A DNA stretch of 64,000 nt from Morella rubra. Its lineage: Eukaryota > Streptophyta > Magnoliopsida > Fagales > Myricaceae. Positions 8,652 through 20,079 of this stretch are shown one piece after another. A program made the position numbers and the translations under genes. The notes beneath the pieces are model-generated. The model had not been told where the DNA came from, searched no databases, and was given only the letters and a program-made list of their open reading frames with translations. Numbering within the stretch: position 1 is the first letter of the stretch; each line of letters starts with the position of its first letter. The stretch is taken from positions 13,778,533-13,842,532 of the forward strand of contig CM025852.1 of assembly GCA_003952965.2 (NCBI GenBank), written 5' to 3'.

Positions 8652-11600
8652 GTGAGATTCACTTTCTTTTGGCTTGTGCTTTTCTTTATCATGACTCTTT
8701 TTCTTTGTTTGATACTCCTATCTTCCTCTTCCCGCGAGACCTTTTTGCACTGTTTTTTTCTTTTAGCGACTATCTCACATTTTTTCTACTTCCCAGTTTC
8801 TTGTTTCTGCTCATCTTTGATCTGCTTAGATCTTCAGAGAAACGTAGAGAAATAAATCAAAGATATAGAGTCTGGTGACTACACGCGATTCAAACACCTC
8901 CCCGCCCCACACACACACACAAAAACAGAGAAAAAAAAAGGGAAACCTCAAGAGTATGTAGCCCAAATTCTCTCGACTTCATCTCCCTTTGTTCAGCTAC
9001 CCTAAAGCATAAGTAGCGCACAAGTGGGGGATGAGAGAAGAAATGGGACTGTTGTGTGGTGTCTTTCTTTTTCCTTCTGTTTTGAATGTATGGTTGCCCA
9101 CCATTTCAGTTCTCTTTTGTTGTTTTGTGGTTTTCCTCTATTTTTGTTTGTTTATTTAAGTGGGATGTTTGTTTGTTCAAGTCCCTTCTTTGGATCCCAA
9201 TTAAAAAGAAAAGGAAACTAAAGAACAGTAAGGAGATGCCTATTTAGTCAAAAATGGAGTATCATTTTTGTAATCCTTCAGATCTCTGGGTGGGGTGAAC
9301 CTTCTCGACCACATGCTCGGTCTGTTTTGAGTATTTTTTTTCTTCCCTTTTTTGTTTCCTCTAGGAGTAGGTTAAATTATCTGGATTTCTGCACGCTAAG
9401 CCATGCATAATTGACCAAAGCTATTCTGTCCGGCTCAGATATTTTCACAAAGCTCAGCTCAGTAGTTATACCTTTGCTGTCACTCTCACTTCATTGCTAT
9501 ACAAATATTGTACGAGAAGAGATAAAAATTAGAGAAATAATTGGCCAACAAGAGACTGTAAAAGTCAGGCACCACATAACAGGGCTGGTGGGGGGTTCTA
9601 TGAACCAAGACATGCGCATGAGAGCAGAGAGATCTTCAAGATTTTGAAGTGTTCCCACTGAAATAAGCTTTGTCAGGAAAAAGCTGATGGGATGTAATGA
9701 AATGACATAGTTGCCCTTGCCCGATTTGAATTCCTTTTATGTTTTTTGTTTGGTTGAAAGAGAAAAACCTCTCTCAAGCTTAGGGACACCTGGGACTGTG
9801 TGTATAAGGTTAATTCTGACCGTAATTTAAGTGGGTATTGTTAGTTTATCGGTGAGTTAAATGGGTTGATTGGCAGTGAGCTTTTTCTTGGCGGAGACAA
9901 GGAATGAGTCCCACGTTCTGAAAACTATATGCTTTTTTACTGTCCCCGTCTCCCAGAAGCACACTATCAGAGAAGGTAAGAAATGTGAGGCTCTAGATTT
10001 TTGCGAAAAAGAAATGCAAAATCTGCCTGCATCGAGCTTTCAAAGTACACTGTTTTTAATATTTAATAGTTGTTTGAATGTCGTCCACTTTAAGGTATAT
10101 GCAGTTCCTTAAATACTAACACAGTGTACTTTGAAATTTATTTGCCGTACTTATTCTCGAATGCATGGATAGTTCCTATTGTATGATGTATGGTATCTGA
10201 AATTTTACATGAATAACGTTAAATAGTATGATTGAAATTTTTTAGACAATAAATTATAAAGGATCTTAGTCTATTCATTCGTGTCCCTCCAAGTTTATTT
10301 CCTTAAACTATTTAAGACGGGGAGGCTCCACGACGGTGTCTCAATAATGATGGTCACAAGTGGCCATTCTGAGTAGTTGAGTCGGTTGAGGCTGTCTGGC
10401 AGGGAAATAGGGGAGACCTAACTTTTGAGTTAGGTTGCATTAATGCCTTGAATTACTCCTACTTCGTGGGCTGTGAAGAAAGTTGTACAAGTTTGGGGAG
10501 AGTTGGCAGTGACATTTGCAACATCTTTTATAAGTTCTGGATCAAATGCTGTTTTTTTTTTTTTCCTGAAAATTCCTCTGAGGGGCCAATTCGTGTTCAA
10601 CTTTCTGGCTGAAACTACAGACGGTGTAAGGGTTTAATTGAGGACTGAATTTTGGTGCTTTACGGAAGGAAATGGTCTATTTCTAGGCTTGTCACGGTGG
10701 GCCACATGACCACTGGGGTCCGTTTCTGCCTACGTTTTTGTTTAAGGAGGCAACTTGGGGTCCTACAAGAGGAATGGACCATTTAACTTTTCTTCCTTGG
10801 TGTTTTTATTTTTCGAATATGGTGAAAAAAGAAAAACTAGTGTACTATTTTTGATAGTTTTGGGGAAAGTGACTTTGGAAGGTTATTAAGGTCACACAGG
10901 CTGGGTGCTACTTGCCAGTCCACGTCTTTTTCATCTCTTGCAGTTTAAGACCTCAGATTTTAATTTCTCGCAAAATTAAACCTCGTTTGGTTACTTTTGA
11001 AATTAAGTGAATTTGTCCGCATAAACCCCAAGGTAAAAAAAAAGAGAAAAATATTCAAAATTTGAACATGTTCTGGGCCTATGGAGGCTAGGGTGCCCAT
11101 AGCCCCCCAGGCAAAGGAATTCAATTTGGGCCACATTTTCTTGTTTAGGGTCTACGTTTGAACCATCTAAGCATAGTGGGCCGTATTGATTGGCGTGGGG
11201 AAAGGATCATCCATCCTTCTGTGCAGCGGTCTGGGTGGAGGACAGGGATGCCCTTGTAGCAGGGGGCCAATGGCATGTGTCCCTTTTGCTTTTTTCAGTT
11301 AGTAATTGTTCCAAGAGGGATAAATATTTGTTAATTTATGTTAATTTACTTAGTAACTATACGTTAATTTATATGAGTACTAAAACTTGAGCCTCCATAA
11401 GAAAGAAAGTTTGGTTTACATTTAGAATTTTTTTTTCTTTGTTTTTATAGAAACGGCAGATATTAATAGCAACTCTCGAAGTATTTTTTCTCACTTTAAA
11501 TGTTTCATTAAGGGTTGAGGTTATTTTTCTGCCTCTAAATGGCAGGTATTTGAACATCCATGAACTTTCATTGCCTCCTGTCAGATTTTCACTCATTGAC

Positions 11601-11726
11601 TGTCCCGTTTGAGTTCAAGTTTTATATCAGTTATAAGTATGTTTCGATCTATATTCTGCAGATCACAAGCTCCAAGTTGCAAGTATTTGTCTCTCTTCTT
11701 CAATCAACAGTCTTTAAGTGAACCAA

Positions 11727-13697
11727 ATGCCAAGATCAAGGTTAGAGAACACAATAGTCTCATAGACATGGAACGATAAATGTATTTTGCTTTGTTCTTC
11801 ATGCTTCAAAAACCAGAAGTCAGATTGTGATACTCTAAATGTATTCCAAAATCTGTCATCTATTCTGTTTCAAATAATGGCCTGCCATCTATGCTGTTTG
11901 ATTGGTCTGTGCAAAGTCATTTTAAGTCTTTCATCTACATGTTTAGACTCATGGTAGAAGGCCATTATTTGATCAGGGCTAGGGCAGAGAGATAAAGATT
12001 CGAACAAACAAATGGTTTTGTTTGGCGGAATAAAAAAAAGTTTGCTGCTGTAGTAACTGTCATGGCACATTACTTTTTTTCTCGCTTCAAAAGATATCTC
12101 TCTGGCAATTTCTGTCATACATTATGAAGACCACATTTGAAAAAAAGCATCTGCAGGTTTCTTTTATGTGCAAACTCTTCTGCTACCTTCTGTACAACAG
12201 AATGGATTATGTGATAGAACAAATTGATGGTATCAACAAAACTTGAAATATCATTTGCCTCATCTTTGACACTATTTTTAACCATGCAATCTACCCATTT
12301 ATGAGCTAAAATTTATGACTCTTAAAAGTTATAAATCTTTAGTATGATCTCAGGCTTACTTAAATCTTATGCACTGCTTGTGGTTACATCAGTTGTGGCA
12401 TAAGATTCCCTTGTACCCTTACCTGCAGTGTGGCCCACATCAAGCTCTTACAGGGATTGCTTTGTAAAACTGTTACTTGTCAAGGAATTAGGATTTTCCC
12501 TTTACTAATGTAAGTGTGGTGGTTTTTTCTACGTATATTTTTTGAACTCTTATGATAAATAGGGGAACAGAAATGCCTCTAAGGCAGTCTCCTCGAGGCC
12601 CACATCCACTTAGGACATCAAGTTCTGATTCTGATCCACTGCATCATCGGCCAATTACTGAACGGAGTCCCAAGCTAGGTGATCGCAGGTCCCCAAGAAG
12701 TGCACAGTCTGATTCACTAAGTCAGAAGAAGCTTGGTACCCGTATTTCAGATCTAGAATCTCAACTTGGGCAAGCACAAGAAGAGCTAAAGCTTCTGAAA
12801 GATCAATTGGCTTCAGCTGAGGCTGCAAAGATACAAGCTCAAGAAGAGTTGGAGAAGAAAACCAAAAAGCCAGTTGGTCCAGAACCTGTGGAAATCCAGC
12901 GAAAGGATCCCCCAACAGAAGTTCCAGAAGCTGACGAAAAAAGCATTAGTCCTCCAGATGAAGGTCCAGATGACAACCAGCAGGAAACTGATGTTTTCGA
13001 AGTTCCTGTAGAAAATCCGCCGGCTGAGGCCAGGGTTGAGCAGAGCCAGCTGACTGATCCTGTTGAAAAAGAACCCAAACCAATTGATATATCAACTGAA
13101 TCACCTACAAACCCAGAGCCGGAGAAACCTTCCTTCAATGACTTAACTCTGAAGAATGATGAGATATGTATTCTAAAAGCCAAGTTAGAAGAGAAAGAAA
13201 AGGAACTAGAGGTATTCAGTCGAGAAAAGGAGAACTTGAGAAACCAGTTGAATGAAGCAGCTTTAAAAATATCATCTGCTCAAACCAAGGAAGAGGAAAT
13301 AGTCTTGAAGGTGAGTGAACTGGGAGAAGAGCTGAAAACAAGTAGAGCAAATGCGGCTCAGCTGAATGAGAACCTGAAAGCCGTCAAGGAAGCAAAGGAG
13401 GCATTGGAGGTGGAGATGAAGAAGCTGAGAGTACAGACAGACCAGTGGCGAAAAGCAGCGGATGCTGCAGCAGCAGTGCTTGCTGGTGATGTGGAGATGA
13501 ACGGAAGAATCTCGGAGAGATGTGTCTCCATGGATAAGCATTTTGGTAGCGTATTTGAGCCACCAGCTAGTGGATACAATGGCTTTGTGGGATCACCTGG
13601 GATGGCTGATGATTTTGATGCCCTCGCAAGTGGAAAGCGGAAGGTTTCTGGGATTAGAATGTTTGGGGACTTGTGGAAAAAGAAGGGCCAGAAATGA
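11727..13697 (+). CDS. ICR1: Interactor of constitutive active ROPs (ICR1/RIP1-like)
   Basis: Coding sequence joins 11727-11740 to 12563-13697 and gives 382 residues. The first coding exon is only 14 nt (MPRS plus two bases); splicing at ag/gttaga and ataaatag/ggga restores the family's MPR.R start. Features in order: a basic Ser/Pro-rich N-terminus, a first coiled coil at about 60-107 (KKLGTRISDLESQLGQAQEE), the conserved ETDVFEVP near 146, a long second coiled coil at about 195-300, the QWRKAADAAAAVL motif at 299-311 (ROP-binding in this family), and a C-terminal GIRMFGDLWKKKGQK. ICR/RIP proteins are scaffold effectors binding active ROP GTPases at the plasma membrane and microtubules, linking them to the exocyst and polarity. 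Length and motifs fit Arabidopsis ICR1 best; ICR4 is the alternative. The frame is intact. An ATG at 12552 lies in the intron and is not the start. Confidence 0.92.
11741..12562 (+). other. Intron in the ICR1-like coding sequence
   Basis: Bounded by a GT donor at 11741 and an AG acceptor at 12561-12562 and 822 bp long. The split codon (AG plus G) encodes arginine and keeps the frame. No feature inside can be supported. Confidence 0.85.
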
Positions 13698-14235
13698 GAC
13701 AGAACTTGCTTTGCTGTTGTTGTGTATGTATAACAGGAGCGAAATAGTTGCTTACTATTTTGCAAATGGCCTGTAATGTTTTGGTTGTTCCTCACTTTCT
13801 CCAACCTGTTCCTCGTGTTCAGCTTGTATAATCCATACTTATGGACCATGGGATGCATGTGGTAATCGTTTTATGGACCAGATGTCCAGAGTCCATTTCA
13901 GCCCTGCCTGCAGACGGTTCCCACATTTAAATGATTTCCTCTATGGTAATCTAATGTTATCTATTTTGCTGTTCCATGGCTGAAGACAAATTCTATCTTC
14001 CTTTGTAAGTAATCAATCCTATGGAGTTCTACAAACTCATTGTCTTATGCACCAGTTGAGAGGTGTGAGAAACCATCTCTGCCGCGCTGAAGGGAGACAA
14101 GTCATTCCATCAATGTTTGTGTTCTAAACTTTTAAGCAACATTCTTCAGCAACCATAAGATGCCCGACCTTGGGGATTTCTAGAAATTGCATCCCTTGAA
14201 TTTAAGCCATAACAATTTTAGCAAGGGGCTTCCAG
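13698..14235 (+). other. 3' UTR of ICR1-like gene and flank
   Basis: Follows the TGA at 13695-13697. T-rich sequence with several near-consensus polyadenylation words but no unequivocal AATAAA, so the transcript end is undefined. Nothing else seen before the chromovirus. Confidence 0.4.
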
Positions 14236-14239
14236 CCCA

Positions 14240-14337
14240 GCTCGAGAGCTTAGTGAACTAGGTGCTGCCTAAGAGGCAACATTCTTCAAATAGTGACTTA
14301 ATCAACTGTAGGCTAAAAACTCTCAACAAACAATTCA
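14240..14337 (-). repeat. Chromovirus 3' LTR remnant
   Basis: The word ggctaaaaactctcaacaaa and the following caattca, preceded by ctaagaggcaac, recur at 21210-21284, the 5' LTR of the minus-strand element. After about 75 bp the similarity is lost, so this LTR is truncated or heavily diverged. On the minus strand a purine-rich aaaaggggggaacgt tract (about 14435-14450) precedes it, as expected of a polypurine tract. Confidence 0.6.
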
Positions 14338-14419
14338 AATAGTGACACCCATAACGCGTGAGAATAGAATAGTCCAACTACACCTACAACCCAAAATATC
14401 TGGAGCTAGAGATATTTGG

Positions 14420-14760
14420 GCACATGACGTTCCCCCCTTTTCAGAAGACCTTGCCCTCAAGGTGAGGAAATCTATGCGAAGCTTATGGTGCTCCACCCAT
14501 TCTGCATCATCCGCTGATAAGCCGTGCCATTTGATGAGTAACTCGGTAACAGCCCGATCTCCTCTCTTCTTCATCCTTCTTTCTAGGACAACTTCTTGTT
14601 CTGGTCGCCAAACACCATTGCTAACAAGCAGTAAATTTTGCAAGGATGTGTTCCGATGGCCAATCTTTCGCTTGAGCTGTGATACATGGAACACGGGATG
14701 TACTTGCAATGTGTCGGGGAGCTCTAATTTATAGGCAACCGAACCAATCTTTGCCAAAAT
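14420..14760 (-). pseudogene. Chromovirus integrase C-terminus and chromodomain
   Basis: The frame contains the integrase C-terminal signature AYKLELPDTLQVHPVFHVSQ followed by VLERRMKKRGDRAVTELLIKW and then W..HHKLRIDF, the layout of a chromodomain that targets integration in chromoviruses. This is the best preserved piece of the element, open for about 110 codons. It lies immediately before the polypurine-like tract. Confidence 0.85.
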
Positions 14761-14919
14761 CTTGAACGGTCCATAGAACTTAGCACTGAGCTTAATATTT
14801 TGGCATTGTACGACAGAGTTTTGGCGTTATGGCTGCAATCTAAGGTAAAAAAAATCTCCCACTTCAAAACTTTTTTCAGTGCACAACTTATCAGCAAAAA
14901 GCTTCATACGGTGTTGGGA

Positions 14920-15640
14920 TTATTGCAGGCTGTGTCGGAGGAGTGTTAGAGTATCATCACGCTCTCGTGAGGCATCCTTCACGGCTTGTACAACTGTCTC
15001 ACCCTTGACATAGGATTGAAGTTCAGGGGCACTATAGCCGTCGACAATCTTGAATAGTGTTAGTTTTCTAGAACTGTGATAGCTTGTATTATACCAAAAT
15101 TCCACCAATGCAAGCCATTTGGACCATTCTTTAGGCTTATCTCCTATAAAACATCATAAGCACTGCTCCAAACATTTGTTTACAATCTCTATCTGGCAAA
15201 ACATAACTTTGTACCTTGCAATCAAAACAATTCTTTCCAAAAATTTGATGTGAAAGTAGGATCTCAATCAGTAACAATCGAATAGGTGGGGCATCCCACG
15301 TGGCTTAAAGATGTTAGAGAGGAACACTTGAGCTACCTTGACTGAAGTATATGGATGTGATAATGGCATAAAGTGAGCATATTTAGAAAGCCTGTCAACT
15401 ACTACCGAAATCATGGAATAGCCATAGGATAAAGGCAAACCTTCGATGAAATCCATCAAAATATCAGTCCAAACTTGTGTTGGAATCGGCAATGACAGCA
15501 AGAGGCCTGCTGGATGTACGTTTTCAGTTTTATTCTTCTCACATACGTCACATTCTTTCAATAATTTCTCACATTCTGCTTATGTCCTTTCCAATAGAAT
15601 TCTCTGCGAACATGATGAAGTGTTTTGTGGTAGCTAGAGT
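14920..15640 (-). pseudogene. Chromovirus integrase core (fragmented)
   Basis: Frames at 15561-15268 show the zinc-finger tail (CDVCEKNK), then WTDILMDFIEGLPLSYGYS and VVVDRLSKYAHFMPLSHPYT, typical of the gypsy integrase catalytic core with its first aspartate. The frame at 15108-14920 continues with EFWYNTSYHSS. Between them are frameshifts and stops, so no functional integrase is encoded. Confidence 0.85.
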
Positions 15641-15777
15641 GGCCACCTAATGGGCTGCAATGCATGGCATGAAGGATTTACCCTTTTAACAGAATATTTG
15701 AACTAATAAACAACTTGCCTTTGTAAAATAAAAGGCCTTCCTTTTCTAAATATTTGGTGGAATCCAATATTCCTTAC

Positions 15778-16160
15778 CTAAATTTTTTTCCTCAAATCCA
15801 TCAACTGTGGATCTGTTTCATAACTATTCCTCAATCCCTCCAACCACGTGGCCATAGGAAATGTAATTGCAGCCAAAAAGGATTTGACTGAACGATTCTC
15901 TTTCTTGGAAAGAGCATCAGCCACGACATTCAAATTTTCCTGCTTGCACTCAACCTCAAAATCATAACCCAACAATTTAGATATCCATTTTTGTTGCAAG
16001 GGGGTTCCAATATGTTTTTCCATTAAATATTTCAAGCTATGCTGGTCAGTTTGTACTTTGAAATGCCTCCTTAATAAATAAGGCCGCCATTTTTTAACAG
16101 CAAAAACTACACCCATCAATTATTTTTCATAAGTCGATAAACTGAGTGCCTTACCACTTA
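15778..16160 (-). pseudogene. Chromovirus RNase H
   Basis: Contains AVKKWRPYLLRRHFKVQTDQ and HSLKYLMEKHIGTPLQQKW, then VVADALSKKE, the usual order for gypsy RNase H (the TDQ.SL and ADALS motifs). Open for 113 codons from an internal start; flanking frames are broken. Confidence 0.85.
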
Positions 16161-16359
16161 TTGCATGACTCATGAAAGCAATTGGCCTTCCACTTTGCAT
16201 TAGCACTACACCAAGGCCCAATCTAGAAGCATCACACTGTATGGTAAGGGGTCTTGTGAAATCTGGCAAAGCTAGAATAGTGGGGTTAGTGATAGCATCT
16301 TTTAATCTAAAAAAAGTCTATCTAGCTGAATCATTCCAAACAAAGGAGTTCTTTTTTAG

Positions 16360-16773
16360 TAAGGTGGTGAGGGGGCTACTATGACACCATACCCTTTGAT
16401 GAATTTTTGATAATACCCAGTTAATCCTAAAAAACCCCTAAGACATTTTAAGGATGATGGAAAAGGCCAATTTAACATTGAATCTAGCTTTTTTGGATCA
16501 GACCTAACGCTATTAGAAGTAATTAAGTGTCCTAGATATTCAATCTCAGAACACCCAAAACTACATTTTGACATTTTGGCAAATAAGCTATGCTATTTGA
16601 GGATGGATAGAACAATATCCAACTGCCGTTTGTGCTCCTCTAGGCTTGGGTTGTATACAAGAATATCATTAAAAAAAATACAAGAGAAATTTGTGCAAAT
16701 AAGGCTTACAAATATCATTTATTAAACATTGAAACGTCGATGCTGCATTTGTAAGGCCGAAGGGCATAAAGAG
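16360..16773 (-). pseudogene. Chromovirus reverse transcriptase, C-terminal part
   Basis: Frames show FMPFGLTNAASTFQ, then a catalytic block reading FFNDILVY where the family has a (Y/F)xDD motif, and KCSFGCSEIEYLGHLIT with GFLGLTGYYQKFIKGYG. The second catalytic position is altered (ND instead of DD), consistent with loss of function. The domain is interrupted at 16773 by the nested element; the N-terminal part resumes at 19038. Confidence 0.85.
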
Positions 16774-19032
16774 TGTAATAGCCCAGACTGTGAAGACCTC
16801 AAACGTGGTCTTATAGTAATGGACACATCTATTTAAATTGAGGTTACAACCTATAGGACGATCGACAAAGCAACAAGATACTAAACAAAACACAAGTAGA
16901 ACCTTTTATTAATACCGAAGTATTACAAAAGAAAACCGACTTCTTATAATGTATTTACTAAAGTACAAAAAGAAACTACAGCGGAAAAACTAAGAAAACA
17001 TAATACTGAAGATCTCTAATCTTCGTCGTCAGTGTCATCCAAGTCTGAGATGTTAACGTAGTTATCAGAATGTGGGGTAATCCACCTATCCCCTCGCCCT
17101 TCTATCAGTGCGTCTAAGTCACGGGTGACGTAGATGCGAAACGTTAACTCTAGGATAATAAAACCATGTTTAATGGCTTTGGTGAATTCACCCAAATAAA
17201 CCTCAAACATCTGCTAAAAAAATATTTAACAAACAACAGTGAGTCCAAATGACTCAGTAAAGCCAGCGGTTAATACAACAGAATAACAAATACAATAAAA
17301 GATATTGAATAAAACCCGTTCATCAATAAAATCTTAAAACATAAGAAAGTAAAAGAAAAGACTCAGTTTCTTTAAAAATGATCTTTTCAATTCTTCACCA
17401 CCATTATTCTCACTCCCAGAGTGAATCACTGGGTCAGAGTGACGGGTTACAAGTAATCGGCATTACTCCCAGAGTAGAACATGACTCATATTTTGCGGCA
17501 TAACTCCCAGAGTAGAATACGGTATCCTTATAGAGGATCTTTCTGTGTACGACGGAGAGGCCAGAATGTCACAACAAGTGAACACATCCTCTTGTGCATA
17601 GTACTGTCACGTTTTCATAATATTACGTTAAGTATGCATGTTCATTCATGATATGCAACACCTTAACCATACTTGAACATCAAAATATTCCTTTCCAACG
17701 TACAAGTTAAGTATGCATGTCTCATATCAACGCCCATACATCTCATTTATGATATGCAACACCTTAACTTATTTTCATCATCACAACATTATAAAATAGT
17801 TCTCAAAGGAAAGTGTTATGAAGAGAAAACAACACTTTATTTCTCGGTTAAAAACCGGCTTAATCACCATGTAGAAAATACGAATTTTGACATGAAAAGT
17901 ATTGAAATCAGAAGGAAAGAAATATGTTTTAGCTTTGAAAAACAACTTTTGGAAGAATTTTGAAAAGAAATGGATCAAAGTTGAAAAACAACTTTGAAAA
18001 CGAATCGAACTTTGAAAATGATACTTTTTCGAAAGGACGAGCTTGTTCTTCGTCAAGAACACGAAGAACATCAAGAATATGAATAACGTAAACAACATAA
18101 CTAGATGCTAGAATAAAAATTACAAGAGACTCACAAATCATCTTGAAAACTTAAGAATTGAAATCAAAGATAACCAAGCTAAACTTTACCTCTAAGCGAG
18201 TTTGATCTTCACTAATCTTCATTAAGTGATTTCCTCCTTCTTGCTTCTACTTCACTTTTCTACTAATCTCAAGCTTAACCCACAATTTGCTAATAAGATG
18301 GTGTAAGTTTAAATGGTCGGCCACCCCCTATTTATAGGCAAGCTTGGTTCGTCATATCGTGACATGTGTCTAGGCTAGTTCAATGACTCAAAAGGCTACA
18401 TCGACCGTGCGATGACACCCAACCACCCCAAGTAGCTGTTGAGCATGCCTATGGCCGGAATTCACCCTATAGCTTAGGTGAGTCGTCGCCTAGGTTCACC
18501 GGTGGTCGACACCTCGAGCTACCTAGGTCCTAGCATATTTGGTTGTGCTTTCTAGCTCGATTCGTCTTGTTTCTAGCTTCGATTTATCATGCTATCTAAC
18601 CTTCATATGTGTCACTCTCTAGGGCAGCCGAAATTCTCATTGCTTAATAGCTAAGTCTTGCTAATTGCTTCACTAATCCCTGATGATTGTTAACAACCTA
18701 CTTGCTTCCGAAAAATAAAAGTCTCAAAATTTAAACCATAAACTCGGATAATCTCCCAACATATTAAAAGAACAAAAATCATGTGGTTCGGTTTTCAAGA
18801 CAAAAACGTCCTACTAGCTTAAAAAATTAAATTGATCCAATACGAGCTCCTCAACATCCTGAACAACAACCTAGTTACAAGCGAACTCTAAATCTCATTA
18901 AATCATGTCATAATCAAGGTTTTGAACTTCATCAAGTACTAATAATCTCACTTAGTCACTAAGTACCCCCTAATGCACTACTAATCAAAAGCAAACAACA
19001 TGCATGTTATGCTAAAAACTTGGGGTATGACA
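16774..19032 (-). mobile_element. Nested LTR-type element (probable solo LTR), 2,259 bp
   Basis: The insertion starts TGTAATAGCCCAGACTG and ends CTTGGGGTATGACA, so it has TG...CA ends, and it is flanked by a perfect 5-bp duplication AAGAG (16769-16773 and 19033-19037). This is the signature of LTR-retrotransposon integrase. On the minus strand it begins TGTCATACCCCAAG, a start seen in many plant Ty3-type LTRs. No pol domain and no long internal terminal repeat was found, so a solo LTR is likelier than a full element. It contains a short minus-strand ORF (17210-17016) and an internal tandem duplication (gtatgcatg...gatatgcaacaccttaac near 17632-17670 and 17709-17770). Confidence 0.88.
17016..17210 (-). 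CDS. Short ORF (64 aa) within nested LTR, unknown
   Basis: ATG-initiated frame of 64 codons beginning MFEVYLGEFTKA and ending ISDLDDTDDED. It is rich in acidic residues at its end and has no domain I recognise. An ORF with a similar start (FESYL..E) and the same DDED end lies in the LTR-like repeat at 4405-4641. Whether it is translated is unknown; the recurrence in two diverged LTRs is the only argument for function. Confidence 0.35.
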   Translation of the reverse strand: MFEVYLGEFTKAIKHGFIILELTFRIYVTRDLDALIEGRGDRWITPHSDNYVNISDLDDTDDED

Positions 19033-19037
19033 AAGAG

Positions 19038-19230
19038 AAATTTGAAGTGCCCTTCATGAGTAGGAAAAGCATTTTGGGTATATGTTTGGGGCAAACTCAA
19101 ATTTTGATGGTATCCATACCTTAAATCCAATTTTGAAAAATGGTAGCACCATGGGGCTCATCTAAGAGCTCCTCAACCAGAGGATTAAGATATTTATCCT
19201 TAATTTTTTCTTGGTTGAGAGCCTTATAAT
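19038..19230 (-). pseudogene. Chromovirus reverse transcriptase, N-terminal part
   Basis: Minus-strand frames give VDYKALNQEKIKDKY followed by ELLDEPHGATIFQ, the first RT motifs, with a stop and frameshift before the AAGAG target duplicate at which the nested element sits. The other half of the domain is at 16773-16360. Confidence 0.75.
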
Positions 19231-19611
19231 CAACAAAGTCGTTAACTTCTGTCGACCTTCCTAACAAGGAGGACAGGGCAAGAAAATGGACTTTGGTTGG
19301 GTCAGATAATTCTAGTTTTGAGTATTTCTTGGATGATATTTTCTATTTTAGTTTTTTGAAAATTAGGGCAGCAATAAAGTCATACACTTAGGCCTTAGCT
19401 CCAATCCTTAAATGGATGTGATGGTCATGAGACCGATGAGGTGGGAGTCCTATGGGTTCCTCAAAAATTTGGGAATAAGAATGAACAAGATCAAATAAAA
19501 AAATGATGCATCTCTAAGGAGTCATGACTTTACTTTTCCCACTTGAACCCCTTCCATGACCATGAGAGTTGATGGTGTTAGGCCCTGTGAAAGAATAGAC
19601 TTTGCACACCA

Positions 19612-19968
19612 TTAGAATTCCATGGTTAACTTATTGAAATCCCAAAGTATGGGTCCCAATGAGCTTAACTCATTAAACCCCAAAACCGCATCACATCCTC
19701 CAAGTGTCAATAAATAAAAATCAGTGCTGAATTTATGGCCTTGAAGGAAAAACGTCACATCCACACACTTACCTTGGATTTGCAAGACATCCCTGTTAGC
19801 AATTTTCACCTTTAAGCATTCGGTGGTTGAAGCTGGTACTTTGACTTTCCTCAAAATTCCAGCATCCATAAAGCTATGTATGCTGCTGGAATCCAAGAGA
19901 ATCACCATATCTAGTCCCAAAATCTTACCATGCAATCTCGTGGTAGTAGAGATACTATCCCCCACCAA
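19612..19968 (-). pseudogene. Chromovirus aspartic protease
   Basis: Frame with VILLDSSSIHSFM, corresponding to the retropepsin active site usually written LIDSGSTHNF, followed by CDAVLGFNELSSLGPILWDF, the conserved second half. The invariant Gly of the D-S/T-G triad is replaced by Ser here, so the enzyme would be inactive even if expressed. Confidence 0.82.
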
Positions 19969-20079
19969 TGCATGAATTGATATTCCTGGGTTACCTCATC
20001 TTTAGTTTTAAAATTAAGCTCTTTTTCTCCCATTTCTACTAGTTGTAATTGTCTTGGTGGTTGTTTAGCTACTTCCACA

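Noticed and set aside
8634-9221. Overlapping plus-strand frames rich in Phe, Leu and Ser
   Set aside because: They lie in the inferred leader intron of the ICR1-like gene, come from pyrimidine-rich DNA, have non-ATG starts in part and match no family.
12655-13858. Minus-strand open frames opposite the ICR1-like exon
   Set aside because: Shadows of the real coding exon; no motif, and the plus-strand product is a clear family member.
14342-14734. Plus-strand 130-codon frame
   Set aside because: Antisense to the chromovirus chromodomain, which explains the sequence fully.
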